Positions 51,092 through 60,525 are shown, counted from the stretch's first letter. The stretch: 64,000 nt of DNA from an uncultured Poribacteria bacterium (GCA_951828385.1 OX639973.1:3153200-3217199); one strand, 5' to 3'. Notes: generated by a model not told the origin, from the sequence alone. Made by a program: numbers and translations.

Positions 51092-52252
51092 ATGTACGAG
51101 AAGCACAACGAAACAATTAAAGCGCGAGCTTTCCTTGAAGCATTACAAAGCGATGCAACATCTATTACATTCACGAATTGTATTATTGAAGGGGTCGTTG
51201 ACATCTTTTCTATCGCGTTGGAACGCGACGAAAATGACCGGATTCTTCTCAACAAGAGCCTCTCCTGCACCGGGTGTACGTTTAAAAATATTGTCAATTT
51301 CCGGACGGTCGTCTTCCAAAAAGATGTAGACTTCCGGCGTACGCTCTTTGAGGCAGATCTTGATTTAGATGAAACCGTCTTACATGGTTCCTGTGCGTTC
51401 CGTGAGGCTATCTTCCAGAGGCGCGCTGACTTTCACAGCGCGATCTTTCACAAGAGTGCCAGCTTTTGGCGGGCGAGATTTAACAACGTTGCCGATTTTC
51501 ATAGGGTTGAATTCCGTAGAAACGCCGTATTTCATGAGGCTTATTTCTTTAATGAAGTCAATTTTCGGCAGACCCTATTCCAAGGTATACTTGACTGTAC
51601 AGGAACATGGTTCTCCGAGACAACAACGTTCAACAATGCCACTTTTCTCGGCACTGCTAACTGTACCGGGGCACAGTTTGTCGCTGTCGCTGCCTTTCGT
51701 GATGTCCGGTATATCCCTAACACATTGCTCCAGTTCGTTAAAGACAAACTCGGTCGCAGGAGACATCATCCTACCGAATTCTATTTAAATAGTCAACATG
51801 TAGACGAGGTGGAGAATCCTTTTTTCAAACGATACGTCGCTGACCAACAGTTCATTCGCGCCTTCAACCAAGCCAATCCCGTGTTGGCGTATTTATGGCG
51901 CTGGAGTTCCGATTATGGACGGAGTTTAGCACTCTGGGCATCTTGGTCCATCCTTTTTGTCTTTCTCTTCGCGATTGCGTACAGGTTTCCGTTTCCATCG
52001 TGGACATCCTTATGGTTAGCAGATTTCACACCACACTTTCATCAAATCACAGGGGCGTATAGCGGGAAGCCGTTAACTTTCTGGGACTGTTTCTATTTTA
52101 GCGTCGTTACTTTCACGACACTCGGCTTCGGTGATGTCGTAGCGGATAATACCGCCGCGCGTTTTCTCGTCACTTTAGAGGTGATTTTTGGGTATGTGAT
52201 GTTAGGTGGGTTAATCAGTATCTTCGCAAACAAACTCGCGAGTCGGAGTTAA
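51092..52252 (+). CDS. Pentapeptide-repeat protein with potassium-channel pore
   Basis: 386 residues. The N-terminal 190 residues have phenylalanine-rich pentapeptide-type repeats (units such as FQKDVDFRRTLFEAD, FHKSASFWRARF), which form a right-handed beta helix. Two membrane helices follow (about 277-297 and 359-382) with a pore loop between them bearing TLGFGDV (T343, G345, G347, D348), close to the potassium-selectivity filter TVGYGD. So this looks like a two-helix ion channel gated or localised by a beta-helix domain in the cytoplasm. Similar proteins exist in Cyanobacteria and Planctomycetes. The neighbouring ATPase and the following secreted protease-TPR gene (27 bases on) may be cotranscribed. 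Channel activity is well supported by the filter; the trigger is unknown. Confidence 0.8.
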   Translation: MYEKHNETIKARAFLEALQSDATSITFTNCIIEGVVDIFSIALERDENDRILLNKSLSCTGCTFKNIVNFRTVVFQKDVDFRRTLFEADLDLDETVLHGSCAFREAIFQRRADFHSAIFHKSASFWRARFNNVADFHRVEFRRNAVFHEAYFFNEVNFRQTLFQGILDCTGTWFSETTTFNNATFLGTANCTGAQFVAVAAFRDVRYIPNTLLQFVKDKLGRRRHHPTEFYLNSQHVDEVENPFFKRYVADQQFIRAFNQANPVLAYLWRWSSDYGRSLALWASWSILFVFLFAIAYRFPFPSWTSLWLADFTPHFHQITGAYSGKPLTFWDCFYFSVVTFTTLGFGDVVADNTAARFLVTLEVIFGYVMLGGLISIFANKLASRS

Positions 52253-52279
52253 CTCAATAAGTAACAAGGATTCTCTTAG

Positions 52280-54727
52280 ATGAAAATTAGAACACTACAC
52301 ATTTTCTGGTGCAGACTTCAGTCAAGATTTGTCAATGTCGAAATTTGTGCAAAAAACATCTTGAACCTTACGTTAATCAGTCTCACCCTCATACTATTTA
52401 ACACCGGAAACCCGCAGGTCGCGATAGCACGAGATGCCCACGGGGCAGTTTATACGGACTATTTTGATCACATCACGCTTTTTTCTCAAGGCAGAATCAC
52501 CCGTTTTACGCAGATGCCGATCCGCGTCTACATCTCGCCTATCCTAAAAGAGAGCCCGTATCTACCCGAAATCCGATACGCCATGCAAGAATGGCACACC
52601 GCCAGCGAGGGCAACATCCGCTTTGAAGAGACTCAGACACCTCAGAACGCAGACATCCGCGTCAGTTGGGGACACAGCGGCCTCCACACCGACTTTCAGG
52701 ACATGAGACTCGGTAGTGCAGAACTCACACGCCTCCACGATACAAAACAAACCGTCGCGCACGTAGAGGCTGGGTTACCCAGTTCCTACGCTGCCTCACC
52801 GCCGTTTACCGTTGAGGTTATACTTATGTTGGAAGGCGACGGCACTATCGGTGAACTCTCACAGAAGGAGATGCAGACGGTCTGCCTCCACGAGTTTGGA
52901 CACGCAATCGGATTATGGGGACACAGTCCACACCCCGGCGACATCAGTTATCCGACAGCAACAGCTCAACAGCCATCAACACGCGATATCACCACATTGC
53001 GTAAACTCTACAATACACCCCTTAATACACCACAACACGACATCGCTATCCAAGTCTTGAAATCCGAGATCGAAACGAAACCCTACGCAGAAAAACAAAA
53101 ACGTCTCCGACATCACTACCTGCTCGGAACCGTCTATTTCGATAAAGGCGATACAGCGTCCGCAATCAGGTGTTTTCTGACCTGCAGGCAGTTAGATCCG
53201 AAGTTTCAACCCGCGATAGAGAAACTGATTCAAGTCTACCATGAAACCGGAAAAACACATGACGCGATCGCACTCCTTGAAAAACGGATAACGCAGAAAC
53301 CGTCGCCGGCGGACTACAATACGCTCGGTATCTTCTACTATGAGAAAAAAGAGGCAGAAAAGGCGATACAGGCGTTTGAAAAAGCACTTCACATTGCACC
53401 CTATCACAAAGCCGCGCGGCGAAATTTACATCAACTCCTCCGAGCTAAGGGGTTCAGAGCGTTGGCGGTGAAAGACTTTGAGACCGCCAGTACCACGTTC
53501 AAAAGGGTACTTCGGATGGACCCGCTCGACGCGCCTACCTATCAACTGATGGGCAACGGGTACGCGCAAGTTGGGCAATTTGAAACAGCCATCAATTATT
53601 ACCAGAAAGCGATTGATATTAACCCTGTCAATACACTCACGAAGCACCATCTTGCAGAATGCTATAACAACTACGGGGTCACCCTGCGAAATCGTGGCGA
53701 CTGGGATGCGGCAATTGATGCATATCGTAATGCCTTGTTGCTAATGCCGACGTTTGGTATTGCCCGCACGAATTTAGGCGATGTGTTCACCCGAAAAGCG
53801 AACGCGCATACCGAAGCCGGTGAATTAGACGCAGCCGTGAACGCCTATCTCGAATTACAGAAACTCCATCCGAACGAAATGCAGGTACGCAACTTACTTG
53901 GAGAGCTATATCTGAAAAAAGGCAACTACGCTGAGGCACTATCGGCCTTCCAACACGTCTACAATATCAACCCAAACGCTGAGCATGCGCTCCATAACCT
54001 CATCGCCGCTTATCACCACTATGCGCGAAGTCTTAGCGATACTGAAGAGTACACCACAGCGATCCAACTGCTTCAGAAAGCACTTCGCCTCGCGCCGACC
54101 GACCTGAATTTGCGTCTGAGTTTCGCAAACGTCTATCAAGGTGCCGGGAACTACGAACGCGCCGCCGCAGAGGTGTCGCGCGTCTTAGCACAAGAACCGG
54201 AGAATCCACAAGCGAAGAAAGAAAAGATTAACCTCCAAATCCGGCGCGGGAATTCGCTCATGGGACAACGGCAATACGCCGCCGCTATCGCTGAATTCGA
54301 GGGGATCCCTGAATCCAAGCGAAATATTGAGATTTACAACACCCTGGGGTATCTCTATCTCGTGGAGGGTGAACACCAGAAAGCACTTTCAGGTTTTGAA
54401 ACCGTTCTCCAGAAAGACCCGATTAATATGCCGGCGTTTAGGAATCTATTGTCGTTAGAATCACAACTGATTCGGCATCGTTTTGATAAAACGAAAATCG
54501 ATATCCTCACCAAGGTCCGATGTACGCTCGCCCTTACTTTAATCAGACGTAAACAGACGCATGCAGCAATCGAAAAATATCAATCCGCATTGAAGTCTAA
54601 ATCTGAAGAGATGGAGACACTCCTCATTGAAACAGGTAAACACCTCGCGAACTGGTTTCAGCAATATGGCGATACAGAAAACCGTGAAATGGTTCTCCGT
54701 TGGGTTGAAGCGCGGCGTGGTAGATGA
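52280..54727 (+). CDS. Matrixin-like metalloprotease with TPR repeats
   Basis: 815 residues. A membrane segment at about 26-50 (signal or anchor) leads into a zinc-metalloprotease domain with HEFGHAIGLWGH (204-215), the extended HExxHxxGxxH motif of metzincins/matrixins, followed by SYPTA where a Met-turn might be expected. From about residue 255 to the end come roughly 13 to 15 tetratricopeptide repeats (for example AEKAIQAFEKALHIAP and FETAINYYQKAIDINP). Fusion of a small metalloprotease with a long TPR superhelix suggests a periplasmic protease that selects or scaffolds protein partners. It begins 27 bases after the channel gene and ends near a terminator. Catalytic activity is probable, the Met-turn is not clearly seen. 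Confidence 0.8.
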   Translation: MKIRTLHIFWCRLQSRFVNVEICAKNILNLTLISLTLILFNTGNPQVAIARDAHGAVYTDYFDHITLFSQGRITRFTQMPIRVYISPILKESPYLPEIRYAMQEWHTASEGNIRFEETQTPQNADIRVSWGHSGLHTDFQDMRLGSAELTRLHDTKQTVAHVEAGLPSSYAASPPFTVEVILMLEGDGTIGELSQKEMQTVCLHEFGHAIGLWGHSPHPGDISYPTATAQQPSTRDITTLRKLYNTPLNTPQHDIAIQVLKSEIETKPYAEKQKRLRHHYLLGTVYFDKGDTASAIRCFLTCRQLDPKFQPAIEKLIQVYHETGKTHDAIALLEKRITQKPSPADYNTLGIFYYEKKEAEKAIQAFEKALHIAPYHKAARRNLHQLLRAKGFRALAVKDFETASTTFKRVLRMDPLDAPTYQLMGNGYAQVGQFETAINYYQKAIDINPVNTLTKHHLAECYNNYGVTLRNRGDWDAAIDAYRNALLLMPTFGIARTNLGDVFTRKANAHTEAGELDAAVNAYLELQKLHPNEMQVRNLLGELYLKKGNYAEALSAFQHVYNINPNAEHALHNLIAAYHHYARSLSDTEEYTTAIQLLQKALRLAPTDLNLRLSFANVYQGAGNYERAAAEVSRVLAQEPENPQAKKEKINLQIRRGNSLMGQRQYAAAIAEFEGIPESKRNIEIYNTLGYLYLVEGEHQKALSGFETVLQKDPINMPAFRNLLSLESQLIRHRFDKTKIDILTKVRCTLALTLIRRKQTHAAIEKYQSALKSKSEEMETLLIETGKHLANWFQQYGDTENREMVLRWVEARRGR

Positions 54728-54791
54728 TTTTCATACTGAGTTGGTTCACGCATACTTTTAATCCAACCGACACGCTACCTTAAAAAGCAAA

Positions 54792-54815
54792 GGGTCAGGC
54801 AAATATGCCCGACCC
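54792..54815. terminator. Terminator hairpin shared by convergent genes
   Basis: GGGTC (A) GGCA - AATA - TGCC (C) GACCC with one mismatched pair. On the minus strand the stem is followed by TTTGCTTTTT, so it serves the minus-strand gene 54860-55378 best, and possibly also the TPR gene. Confidence 0.6.
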
Positions 54816-54859
54816 AGCGTATAGATGCGCGAATGAGACGCGAGGCTGCTAAACGATAA

Positions 54860-55378
54860 TTACTGATTACCCCCGCCACCGCCGCGACGACCGCGTTCAC
54901 CACCACCACGGAAGCGGTTCATACGTTGCTGCATTTCTGTAAGGCGTTTCTTCGTTAGTTCGTTGAGCTTAGCCGACTGCTCTTCTGTCAAAATTTCTTT
55001 GAGGCTCACGTTGAGTCCTTGGAGAATCCCTTGAATTTCCTTTGTCGTGGCTTCACGCATGCCGGGTTGACGTAACACTTCCATCTTCGATGCGATATTG
55101 TCCCGAGCTGTTTGATAGTGCGGACGTGTCTTGGCGAGCGTCTCATCTTCAACTTTCACAACAAAAGATAAATCAATCCAAGAATTATCAACAAGGGACA
55201 CATAGTTCATCCCCATCATTCCAGCCCTGTTGCCGCGTTCACCACCCTGACGATTGCCACGTTGTTGATTCTGGGCGTTCCGGTCCGGACGTTGTGCCAA
55301 CGTTGCATATTCAAAAATAAAGACTCCGACGATTGCGAGGACTGCGATTGCACCGATTGCAAAAAATTTCTGCTTCAT
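54860..55378 (-). CDS. Small exported protein with Gly/Arg-rich tail (Spy/CpxP-like possibility)
   Basis: 172 residues. A hydrophobic N-terminal segment (about 5-25, MKQKFFAIGAIAVLAIVGVFIFEY) is followed by an NQQRGNRQGGERGNR stretch, a helical middle (ILTEEQSAKLNELTKKRLTEMQQRM) and a C-terminal Gly/Arg tail. The LTEEQ.AK motif is like that of periplasmic Spy/CpxP-type chaperones and of heavy-metal-sensing relatives, but the two conserved LTxxQ motifs are not both clear. Two ATGs are in frame; AGGAG is only 2 bases from the first (55384) and 8 from the second (55378), so the second is chosen. Function uncertain. Confidence 0.6.
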   Translation of the reverse strand: MKQKFFAIGAIAVLAIVGVFIFEYATLAQRPDRNAQNQQRGNRQGGERGNRAGMMGMNYVSLVDNSWIDLSFVVKVEDETLAKTRPHYQTARDNIASKMEVLRQPGMREATTKEIQGILQGLNVSLKEILTEEQSAKLNELTKKRLTEMQQRMNRFRGGGERGRRGGGGGNQ

Positions 55379-55548
55379 TTTCATTTCTCCTATAAGATTT
55401 TGGTTGTGCGAATACCGCCAATGTTATTTCAAAGGCGTTCACATTTTAGTTTCGCATGTTTAGTCAAATCTGTCAACAAAAGGTTCGTTTTTTATTTTTC
55501 GCAAACGTGAAACATGAGACTCTATGCCTTTTGTTCCGCTCACAGACT

Positions 55549-55577
55549 TTGACAACCGCCAATGTATATGCTATAAT
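55549..55577 (+). promoter_or_regulatory. Consensus sigma-70 promoter of murB
   Basis: TTGACA (55549-55554), 17-base spacer, TATAAT (55572-55577) with TGC before it. Transcription would start about 55584, only some 14 bases before the start codon. Confidence 0.8.
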
Positions 55578-55597
55578 TGAGAAAAAAGGAGGGTAGA

Positions 55598-56506
55598 ATG
55601 GACTGGAAAGACGCACTGCCAGAAATTGTAACACAACCCGGCTCACGGCTCCGGTTTCGGGAGCCGCTTGCAAAACATACCCACTTCGGTATCGGTGGTG
55701 AAGCGACAGCTTACATTGAAGTCAGCACGGTATCCGAACTGGCAGCATTGGCGCGCTTTCATAAGCAGTGGGATGTTCCGGTTGCAGTTATCGGTCGCGG
55801 GTCTAATCTGCTCGTGAGTGATAGTGGTTTCAAAGGTATCGGTATCAGGTTAGTCGGTGAGTTGGCGAAGCTGGAGGTGGAAGGGAATGTTGTCTCCGTT
55901 GGTGCGGGACTCTCACTGCCGAAACTCTCGAAAACGATGTCAAGACACGGCTTGAGCGGTGTGGAATTTGCGCTCGGTATCCCCGGATCCGTTGGCGGTG
56001 CGTTAATTATGAACGCCGGGGCATGGGGAAGCAGTTTCGGAGATGTCGTCACAAACGTTACGGTCATGAACGACGCTGGAGATATTATTAACTTAACCCA
56101 CGATGAAGCACACTTTGAATACCGACACAGCGGTTTAGAGACCTATTTCTGTGTTACAAGCGCGACGCTGGCACTTGAGCCCGGGGATGTTGACACTATC
56201 ACTGAGCGGATGCAAACGTTCTACAAGCAGAAAGTCGCAACGCAACCCTTCGCCGAAGAGAATGCGGGGTGTATGTTCAAGAATCCACCCAGTGATTCCG
56301 CTGGACGGTTGATTGACATTAGCGGACTGAAAGGCTACCGTATCGGCGGCGCAGAGGTGTCCACAGTGCATGGGAACTTCATCCTCAACATTGACAATGC
56401 AACAGCAGAAGATGTGCTGAAGTTAGTCGCACATATCCAACAACAGGTCCGTGAAAAAACTGGAATCTCCCTCCAGACGGAGGTCAAACGGTTAGGGTTT
56501 GAATAA
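55598..56506 (+). CDS. murB: UDP-N-acetylenolpyruvoylglucosamine reductase (MurB)
   Basis: 302 residues, the size of the short type II MurB. FAD-binding motifs are clear: HTHFGIGG, VIGRGSNLLVSD, GIPGSVGGALIMNAGAWG. The proton-donating residue, Ser in Escherichia coli (GSxFKNP), is a Cys here in NAGCMFKNP (C225), a substitution seen in other bacteria. The enzyme makes UDP-N-acetylmuramate for peptidoglycan, so the organism retains a peptidoglycan pathway. The frame is open from TTG 55577, but AAGGAGGG (55586-55593) and the promoter select ATG 55598. There are no other mur genes nearby. The TPR gene follows after 27 bases. Confidence 0.9.
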   Translation: MDWKDALPEIVTQPGSRLRFREPLAKHTHFGIGGEATAYIEVSTVSELAALARFHKQWDVPVAVIGRGSNLLVSDSGFKGIGIRLVGELAKLEVEGNVVSVGAGLSLPKLSKTMSRHGLSGVEFALGIPGSVGGALIMNAGAWGSSFGDVVTNVTVMNDAGDIINLTHDEAHFEYRHSGLETYFCVTSATLALEPGDVDTITERMQTFYKQKVATQPFAEENAGCMFKNPPSDSAGRLIDISGLKGYRIGGAEVSTVHGNFILNIDNATAEDVLKLVAHIQQQVREKTGISLQTEVKRLGFE

Positions 56507-56572
56507 ACCCGTTTACTTTCCTTCGTCAGGTGAATGCACGTCGCATTTGGGCGTGTACGCCGCAAAATAGCG

Positions 56573-58000
56573 ATGAAAACCTTACTTCGTTGGCTATCTA
56601 TTACATTATACCTTTATGCGTTAGGTGGACACCCTGCTACCGCTCAAAATGCTTATGAACTCGGGGAAGCGGCACTCCAACTCGAAAATTACGAAGAAGC
56701 CATCGAACACTTTGCGAGTGCAGAGAAAAGTGGAAAGACGCTTGCTCGTTTAGGGTACGCTTATTCCCAACTGGGTCGCTACGCGGACGCTACTCGCGCT
56801 TATCAAGACGTGCTTCGCTCGGATGTAAGCGAAAAGCAGCGCGTGGAAACTGAGATTGCAATGTCACAAGCATTGTTGGGGTTGGGTTACATCGCTTCCC
56901 GACAAGGTAAGTTTGATGACGCAATCCGACGCTATACGGAAGTGATTCAGCAAGGCATGGAAGGTGTTGCTGAGGCACATCATAACCTCGGTAGAATTTA
57001 TGCGGGACGTGGAGAGATTGAGAAGGCAGTCACTGCACAACAGCAAGCCATTGCGGAAGCCCCCAATCTTGCCGAGGCACACTATCATCTCGGTGTGCTT
57101 TACAGCCGTCAACAGAACTGGCAAGCAGCGATTGCAGCGTATCAGAAAACTATCGTGTTAGCACCGATGATGCCGAACGCCTACTATCAACTCGCCCGAT
57201 GCTACCAGCAAACTCGAGATATACCCGAAACTGAAAAAGCGATGCAACGGTTCCGTGCTTTAAAGACGGCGGATACAGAAATCCAGAAACACCTTGAAGC
57301 AGTTTTCACTGCGGATACCGATGAAAAAGCCGAGGCATTGCTCAAACTCGCGAATACTTATCTTAAACACGAAAGATATGAAAAGGCTACCGACGCGTTC
57401 AAGCGTATTGGCAAATATAGCACATCGGATACCCAAACCGCACAAGTGTTCATTGGACTCGCCAGAATTGCATTGGAACAAAGAGACGCAAAGCAAGCGA
57501 TCACACACTACGAACGTGCTATTGAACTCGGCTCAGAGACAGCAGAAATGTACCAGAATCTCGGTATGGCCTATATGCAGAACCGAGATGCGGAGAACGC
57601 CTTAAAGCAGTTCCACCGTGCGCTTGAGATTGACGCTAATTTGCCAGAAACCTTGACAATGCTCGGCACGCTTTATGCGGCGAAGAATAAGTTTGATGAA
57701 GCAGAGACGCACTACAAACAAGCTATTGCGCTCACACCGAAAGTGGCAGTGGCGTACCACGGACTCGCTTATTTGTATGGACAACATAATCGCAATTTGG
57801 AAAAAGCGGTTGAATTGGCACGCCACGCGACAGCATTATCCCCCGATTCCGCACCGTATTACAACACTTTATCGTGGTTATGCTATAAGGTCGGGCGGTA
57901 CGATGCAGCAGAAACAGCGATTTTAAAGGCGATCGAACTCGCGCCTGATAATCCACTTTATCAAGAAGGTTTGGCAGAGATCCGACAGCGCGGGCAATAA
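56573..58000 (+). CDS. Exported TPR-repeat protein
   Basis: 475 residues from ATG 56573, which starts a signal peptide (MKTLLRWLSITLYLYALGG...ATAQ); the frame is open from ATG 56534, and neither start has a strong ribosome site. The rest consists of about 11 to 12 tetratricopeptide repeats (for example YEEAIEHFASAEKSGKTLARLGYAYSQLGR and ENALKQFHRALEIDANLPE), with no catalytic domain. TPR proteins of this kind scaffold complexes in the periplasm or outer membrane. It lies downstream of murB and upstream of the convergent LamG gene. Role unknown. Confidence 0.7.
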   Translation: MKTLLRWLSITLYLYALGGHPATAQNAYELGEAALQLENYEEAIEHFASAEKSGKTLARLGYAYSQLGRYADATRAYQDVLRSDVSEKQRVETEIAMSQALLGLGYIASRQGKFDDAIRRYTEVIQQGMEGVAEAHHNLGRIYAGRGEIEKAVTAQQQAIAEAPNLAEAHYHLGVLYSRQQNWQAAIAAYQKTIVLAPMMPNAYYQLARCYQQTRDIPETEKAMQRFRALKTADTEIQKHLEAVFTADTDEKAEALLKLANTYLKHERYEKATDAFKRIGKYSTSDTQTAQVFIGLARIALEQRDAKQAITHYERAIELGSETAEMYQNLGMAYMQNRDAENALKQFHRALEIDANLPETLTMLGTLYAAKNKFDEAETHYKQAIALTPKVAVAYHGLAYLYGQHNRNLEKAVELARHATALSPDSAPYYNTLSWLCYKVGRYDAAETAILKAIELAPDNPLYQEGLAEIRQRGQ

Positions 58001-58005
58001 CGGAA

Positions 58006-58806
58006 TCATAAGTCGCCCTTCAGTTTCCCCCACGTTGTTGCCAACTTGCTTTCGGGGTCCACTGCCAACAGTCCTGTTGCCCTTTCAAGCCCGTCTTCCA
58101 TGATGGTTTTGATGTCGCCCTGCTCAAGTGGGACATTGAAGAGCGCGACCTCGTCAAGTAAACCTTCGCACTGGTGTCCACCGTTTGATCCGTCCCCAAT
58201 CCGCATCCGACCTGGATCCGCATCGAGACTCGGCTTCGCATACGCCTGCTTACCAACTTCCTCACCATCGGCATAGATGACCAAACCGGCTTTTTCGCCG
58301 ACAACACCCGCAAGGTGATGCCATCCGTCACCTGTAACGACGGGACCGCCGATCGGGCCTCCCCATGCACCCGGTGCGCCCTTGGTAAGACTGAATTGGA
58401 GCTTTTGGCTGTCTTTATCCACAGCTAACAGATAGTTGCGTGGGTTCTGACCCCGCATCATAATAGACTGCCAACGCGTACCTTGCGACGGTTCCAGATT
58501 CGCCCACGCGACAATTGTTAACTCTTCAAGCGTAATGCTCTTATTGGATTCGACTTCTACATAGACAGCATTGCCGTCAAATTCAAGTGCTTGTCCGAAT
58601 TTTCCATCGCGCCACTTCTTGGGGCCCGCGATGGTACCGTCATTTCCAGTCTTAGAAGTATCCTTAGCAACATCACCCGCGCCCTCCTCAAACAACCACA
58701 TGCCAACAACGGTGTCGGGGTCAATTTTCGCCAATGTATGCGGACTTACAACAAGCACGAGCATCACTGCAAAACTAAGGAACGTGAGAAACAATTTGCT
58801 ATTCAT
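58006..58806 (-). CDS. Secreted LamG/concanavalin A-like domain protein
   Basis: 266 residues from ATG 58806; the frame is open from 58860 but GGAGGA lies upstream of 58806 and the signal peptide (MNSKLFLTFLSFAVMLVLVVSPHTLA) starts there. The body is one LamG-type jelly roll: VVGMWLFEEGAGDVAKDTS opening, IVAWANLEPSQGTRWQSIMMRG middle strands, HLAGVVGEKAGLVIYADGEEVG, and CEGLLDEVALFNVPLEQGDIKTIMEDG closing with the characteristic LDEVxxFNxxL motif. Such single-domain proteins bind sugars or proteins at the cell surface and are very numerous in Poribacteria and Planctomycetes. No anchor is seen. Confidence 0.85.
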   Translation of the reverse strand: MNSKLFLTFLSFAVMLVLVVSPHTLAKIDPDTVVGMWLFEEGAGDVAKDTSKTGNDGTIAGPKKWRDGKFGQALEFDGNAVYVEVESNKSITLEELTIVAWANLEPSQGTRWQSIMMRGQNPRNYLLAVDKDSQKLQFSLTKGAPGAWGGPIGGPVVTGDGWHHLAGVVGEKAGLVIYADGEEVGKQAYAKPSLDADPGRMRIGDGSNGGHQCEGLLDEVALFNVPLEQGDIKTIMEDGLERATGLLAVDPESKLATTWGKLKGDL

Positions 58807-58869
58807 CGGATGTCCTCCATTAAGGTTTGTAGGGAAATCGAGGCATAGACCCTCGTCCAATAAATCAAC

Positions 58870-60525
58870 TTAATCTGATATGATACCCTTACCTTCTCGA
58901 ATTGTCAACCACTGATTGCATTGGACATTTTCAATGACATCCTGAACGCCATTTTGCCAGCGGACAACTATCCTGTCAACCTGATCTGCTGTGCCTAACC
59001 CAATCAAGAGCCGATGTGGGTTCTGTGAGAGATAACTCGCCCCGCTTTTTATTTCGCGAAGCAGGTGTACATCACCACTCTGCAGCATCACCTTCGCACC
59101 TATGCCGTCGCGATTTGACTTTCCACCGACGAGTTTAACCCCTAACCAGTGATGCGTCCCTGGCGTATCGTTTCGGAGCAGATCCAGTGTATCGGCAATG
59201 TTCGTGACAAGGATATCCAGATCGCCATCGTTATCATAGTCTCCGAAAATCGCGCCACGGCTGGATTTCTCGGTTAACAGACCGTCACCAGATATGCTGG
59301 AAATATCGGTATACGTTAGGTCGCCTACGTTGCGGAAAAGCTGGTTTTGCTGTTTGTAGACCCCGATTTCTTCCAGTTCTTCGATATTATCGTGGAGGTG
59401 TCCATTCGCAAAAAAGATGTCCAGCCAACCGTCATTATCAAAATCGACGAAGCCGGTGCCCCACGCTAAGGGTAGAAGCGTCGGTTCACTCAGGCGGCTT
59501 TGCGCCGTGACATCCCAAAAGACCCCGTTTCCGTCGTTCTGATAAAGCGTATTCGTTTCGGCTTGGTAATGCGTGAGGATCACATCGAAATCGCCATCGT
59601 TGTCGTAGTCCGCTGTATCAATGCCCATACTACTTTCAACGTCACCGTGTTCGTTGCGTGCGATGCCGTGTAATTCAGCGAGTTCTGCAAAAGTGCCATC
59701 GCCGTTGTTGTGGTAGAGAAAGTTAGGCTCTCGGTCATTGGCGATGTAAAGGTCAGGGGAACCGTCGTTATCGACATCCGTCCAGATTGCGCCGAGTCCT
59801 CTGCCGAGTGCGGTAAGCCCGGCATCCTGCGTTACATCGGTGAAAGTGCCATCGCCGTTGTTGCGGTAAAGCACGTCCGATGCCGGAGGAAAGTCTTCTG
59901 GACGACAATATGCGGGTATCCCGGCTTGCGAACAATCTGGAGCAGCATTTAAGTCAATCAATACATAGTTAACGACGACCAGATCAAGCCAACCGTCGTT
60001 ATCGTAATCGGCAAAGGCAGCCCCCGTTGAAAAGCACGGTTCACCCAAAATATTGGTGTCGTTTGTTACGTTCGTAAAAGTACCATCGCCATCGTTTCGA
60101 TAGAGGACATTCTGCCCGAAGTTGGTAAGAAAAATATCGCGGTTCCCATCGTTATCGTAATCGGCGACACAACAACCGATACCATAACCGGTGTCGGCGA
60201 TGCCAGCGCGTTGTGTCACGTCGCTGAAGGTGCCGTCACCATTATTCCGATAGAGCCGATTTGTGGGTAGTAAGGCATCCGGGTTCAAAACCCCTCCTAC
60301 AGTGAGCGGTGCCCCGTTGACGAAATAGAGATCTAAGTCGTCATCGTTATCGTAATCAAGGAAAGCAGCACCGCCGCCCATCGTCTCTACGAGATGCTTT
60401 TCACCAATTGCCCCATTAAAATGGCGAAATTGGATGCCAGTTTCCTCAGTCACCCGTGTGAACTCAATATCTGCGTATGTGAAACTTGTCAAGAGTGCAA
60501 AAGCAGCAGAAGCAATACGTCTCAT
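58870..60525 (-). CDS. FG-GAP/VCBS repeat protein with UnbV/ASPIC domain
   Basis: 551 residues with an N-terminal signal (about 1-18). About seven FG-GAP/VCBS blades follow, each with a calcium-binding DxDxDGxxD-like loop (for example DYDNDGNRD, DYDNDGWLD, DVDNDGSPD, DYDNDGDFD, DFDNDGWLD and DYDNDGDLD), giving a seven-bladed, integrin-alpha-like propeller. The C-terminus is an ASPIC/UnbV domain (HHWLGVKLVGGKSNRDGIGAKVMLQSGD...VVRWQNGVQDVIENV). The combination resembles CRTAC1-type proteins, which bind carbohydrate or glycoprotein. The gene starts 24 bases after the dehydratase stop and is probably cotranscribed with it. Confidence 0.85.
   Translation of the reverse strand: MRRIASAAFALLTSFTYADIEFTRVTEETGIQFRHFNGAIGEKHLVETMGGGAAFLDYDNDDDLDLYFVNGAPLTVGGVLNPDALLPTNRLYRNNGDGTFSDVTQRAGIADTGYGIGCCVADYDNDGNRDIFLTNFGQNVLYRNDGDGTFTNVTNDTNILGEPCFSTGAAFADYDNDGWLDLVVVNYVLIDLNAAPDCSQAGIPAYCRPEDFPPASDVLYRNNGDGTFTDVTQDAGLTALGRGLGAIWTDVDNDGSPDLYIANDREPNFLYHNNGDGTFAELAELHGIARNEHGDVESSMGIDTADYDNDGDFDVILTHYQAETNTLYQNDGNGVFWDVTAQSRLSEPTLLPLAWGTGFVDFDNDGWLDIFFANGHLHDNIEELEEIGVYKQQNQLFRNVGDLTYTDISSISGDGLLTEKSSRGAIFGDYDNDGDLDILVTNIADTLDLLRNDTPGTHHWLGVKLVGGKSNRDGIGAKVMLQSGDVHLLREIKSGASYLSQNPHRLLIGLGTADQVDRIVVRWQNGVQDVIENVQCNQWLTIREGKGIISD
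58880..58908 (-). promoter_or_regulatory. Sigma-70 promoter of the LamG gene, inside the preceding gene
   Basis: Minus strand: TTGACA (58908-58903), 17-base spacer, TATCAT (58885-58880). It lies within the last codons of the FG-GAP gene, so the LamG gene can be expressed on its own. Confidence 0.55.

Noticed and set aside
55400-55470. Promoter for the small exported minus-strand gene
   Set aside because: TTGACA and TAAAAT are present on the minus strand but spaced 22 bases apart; not convincing.
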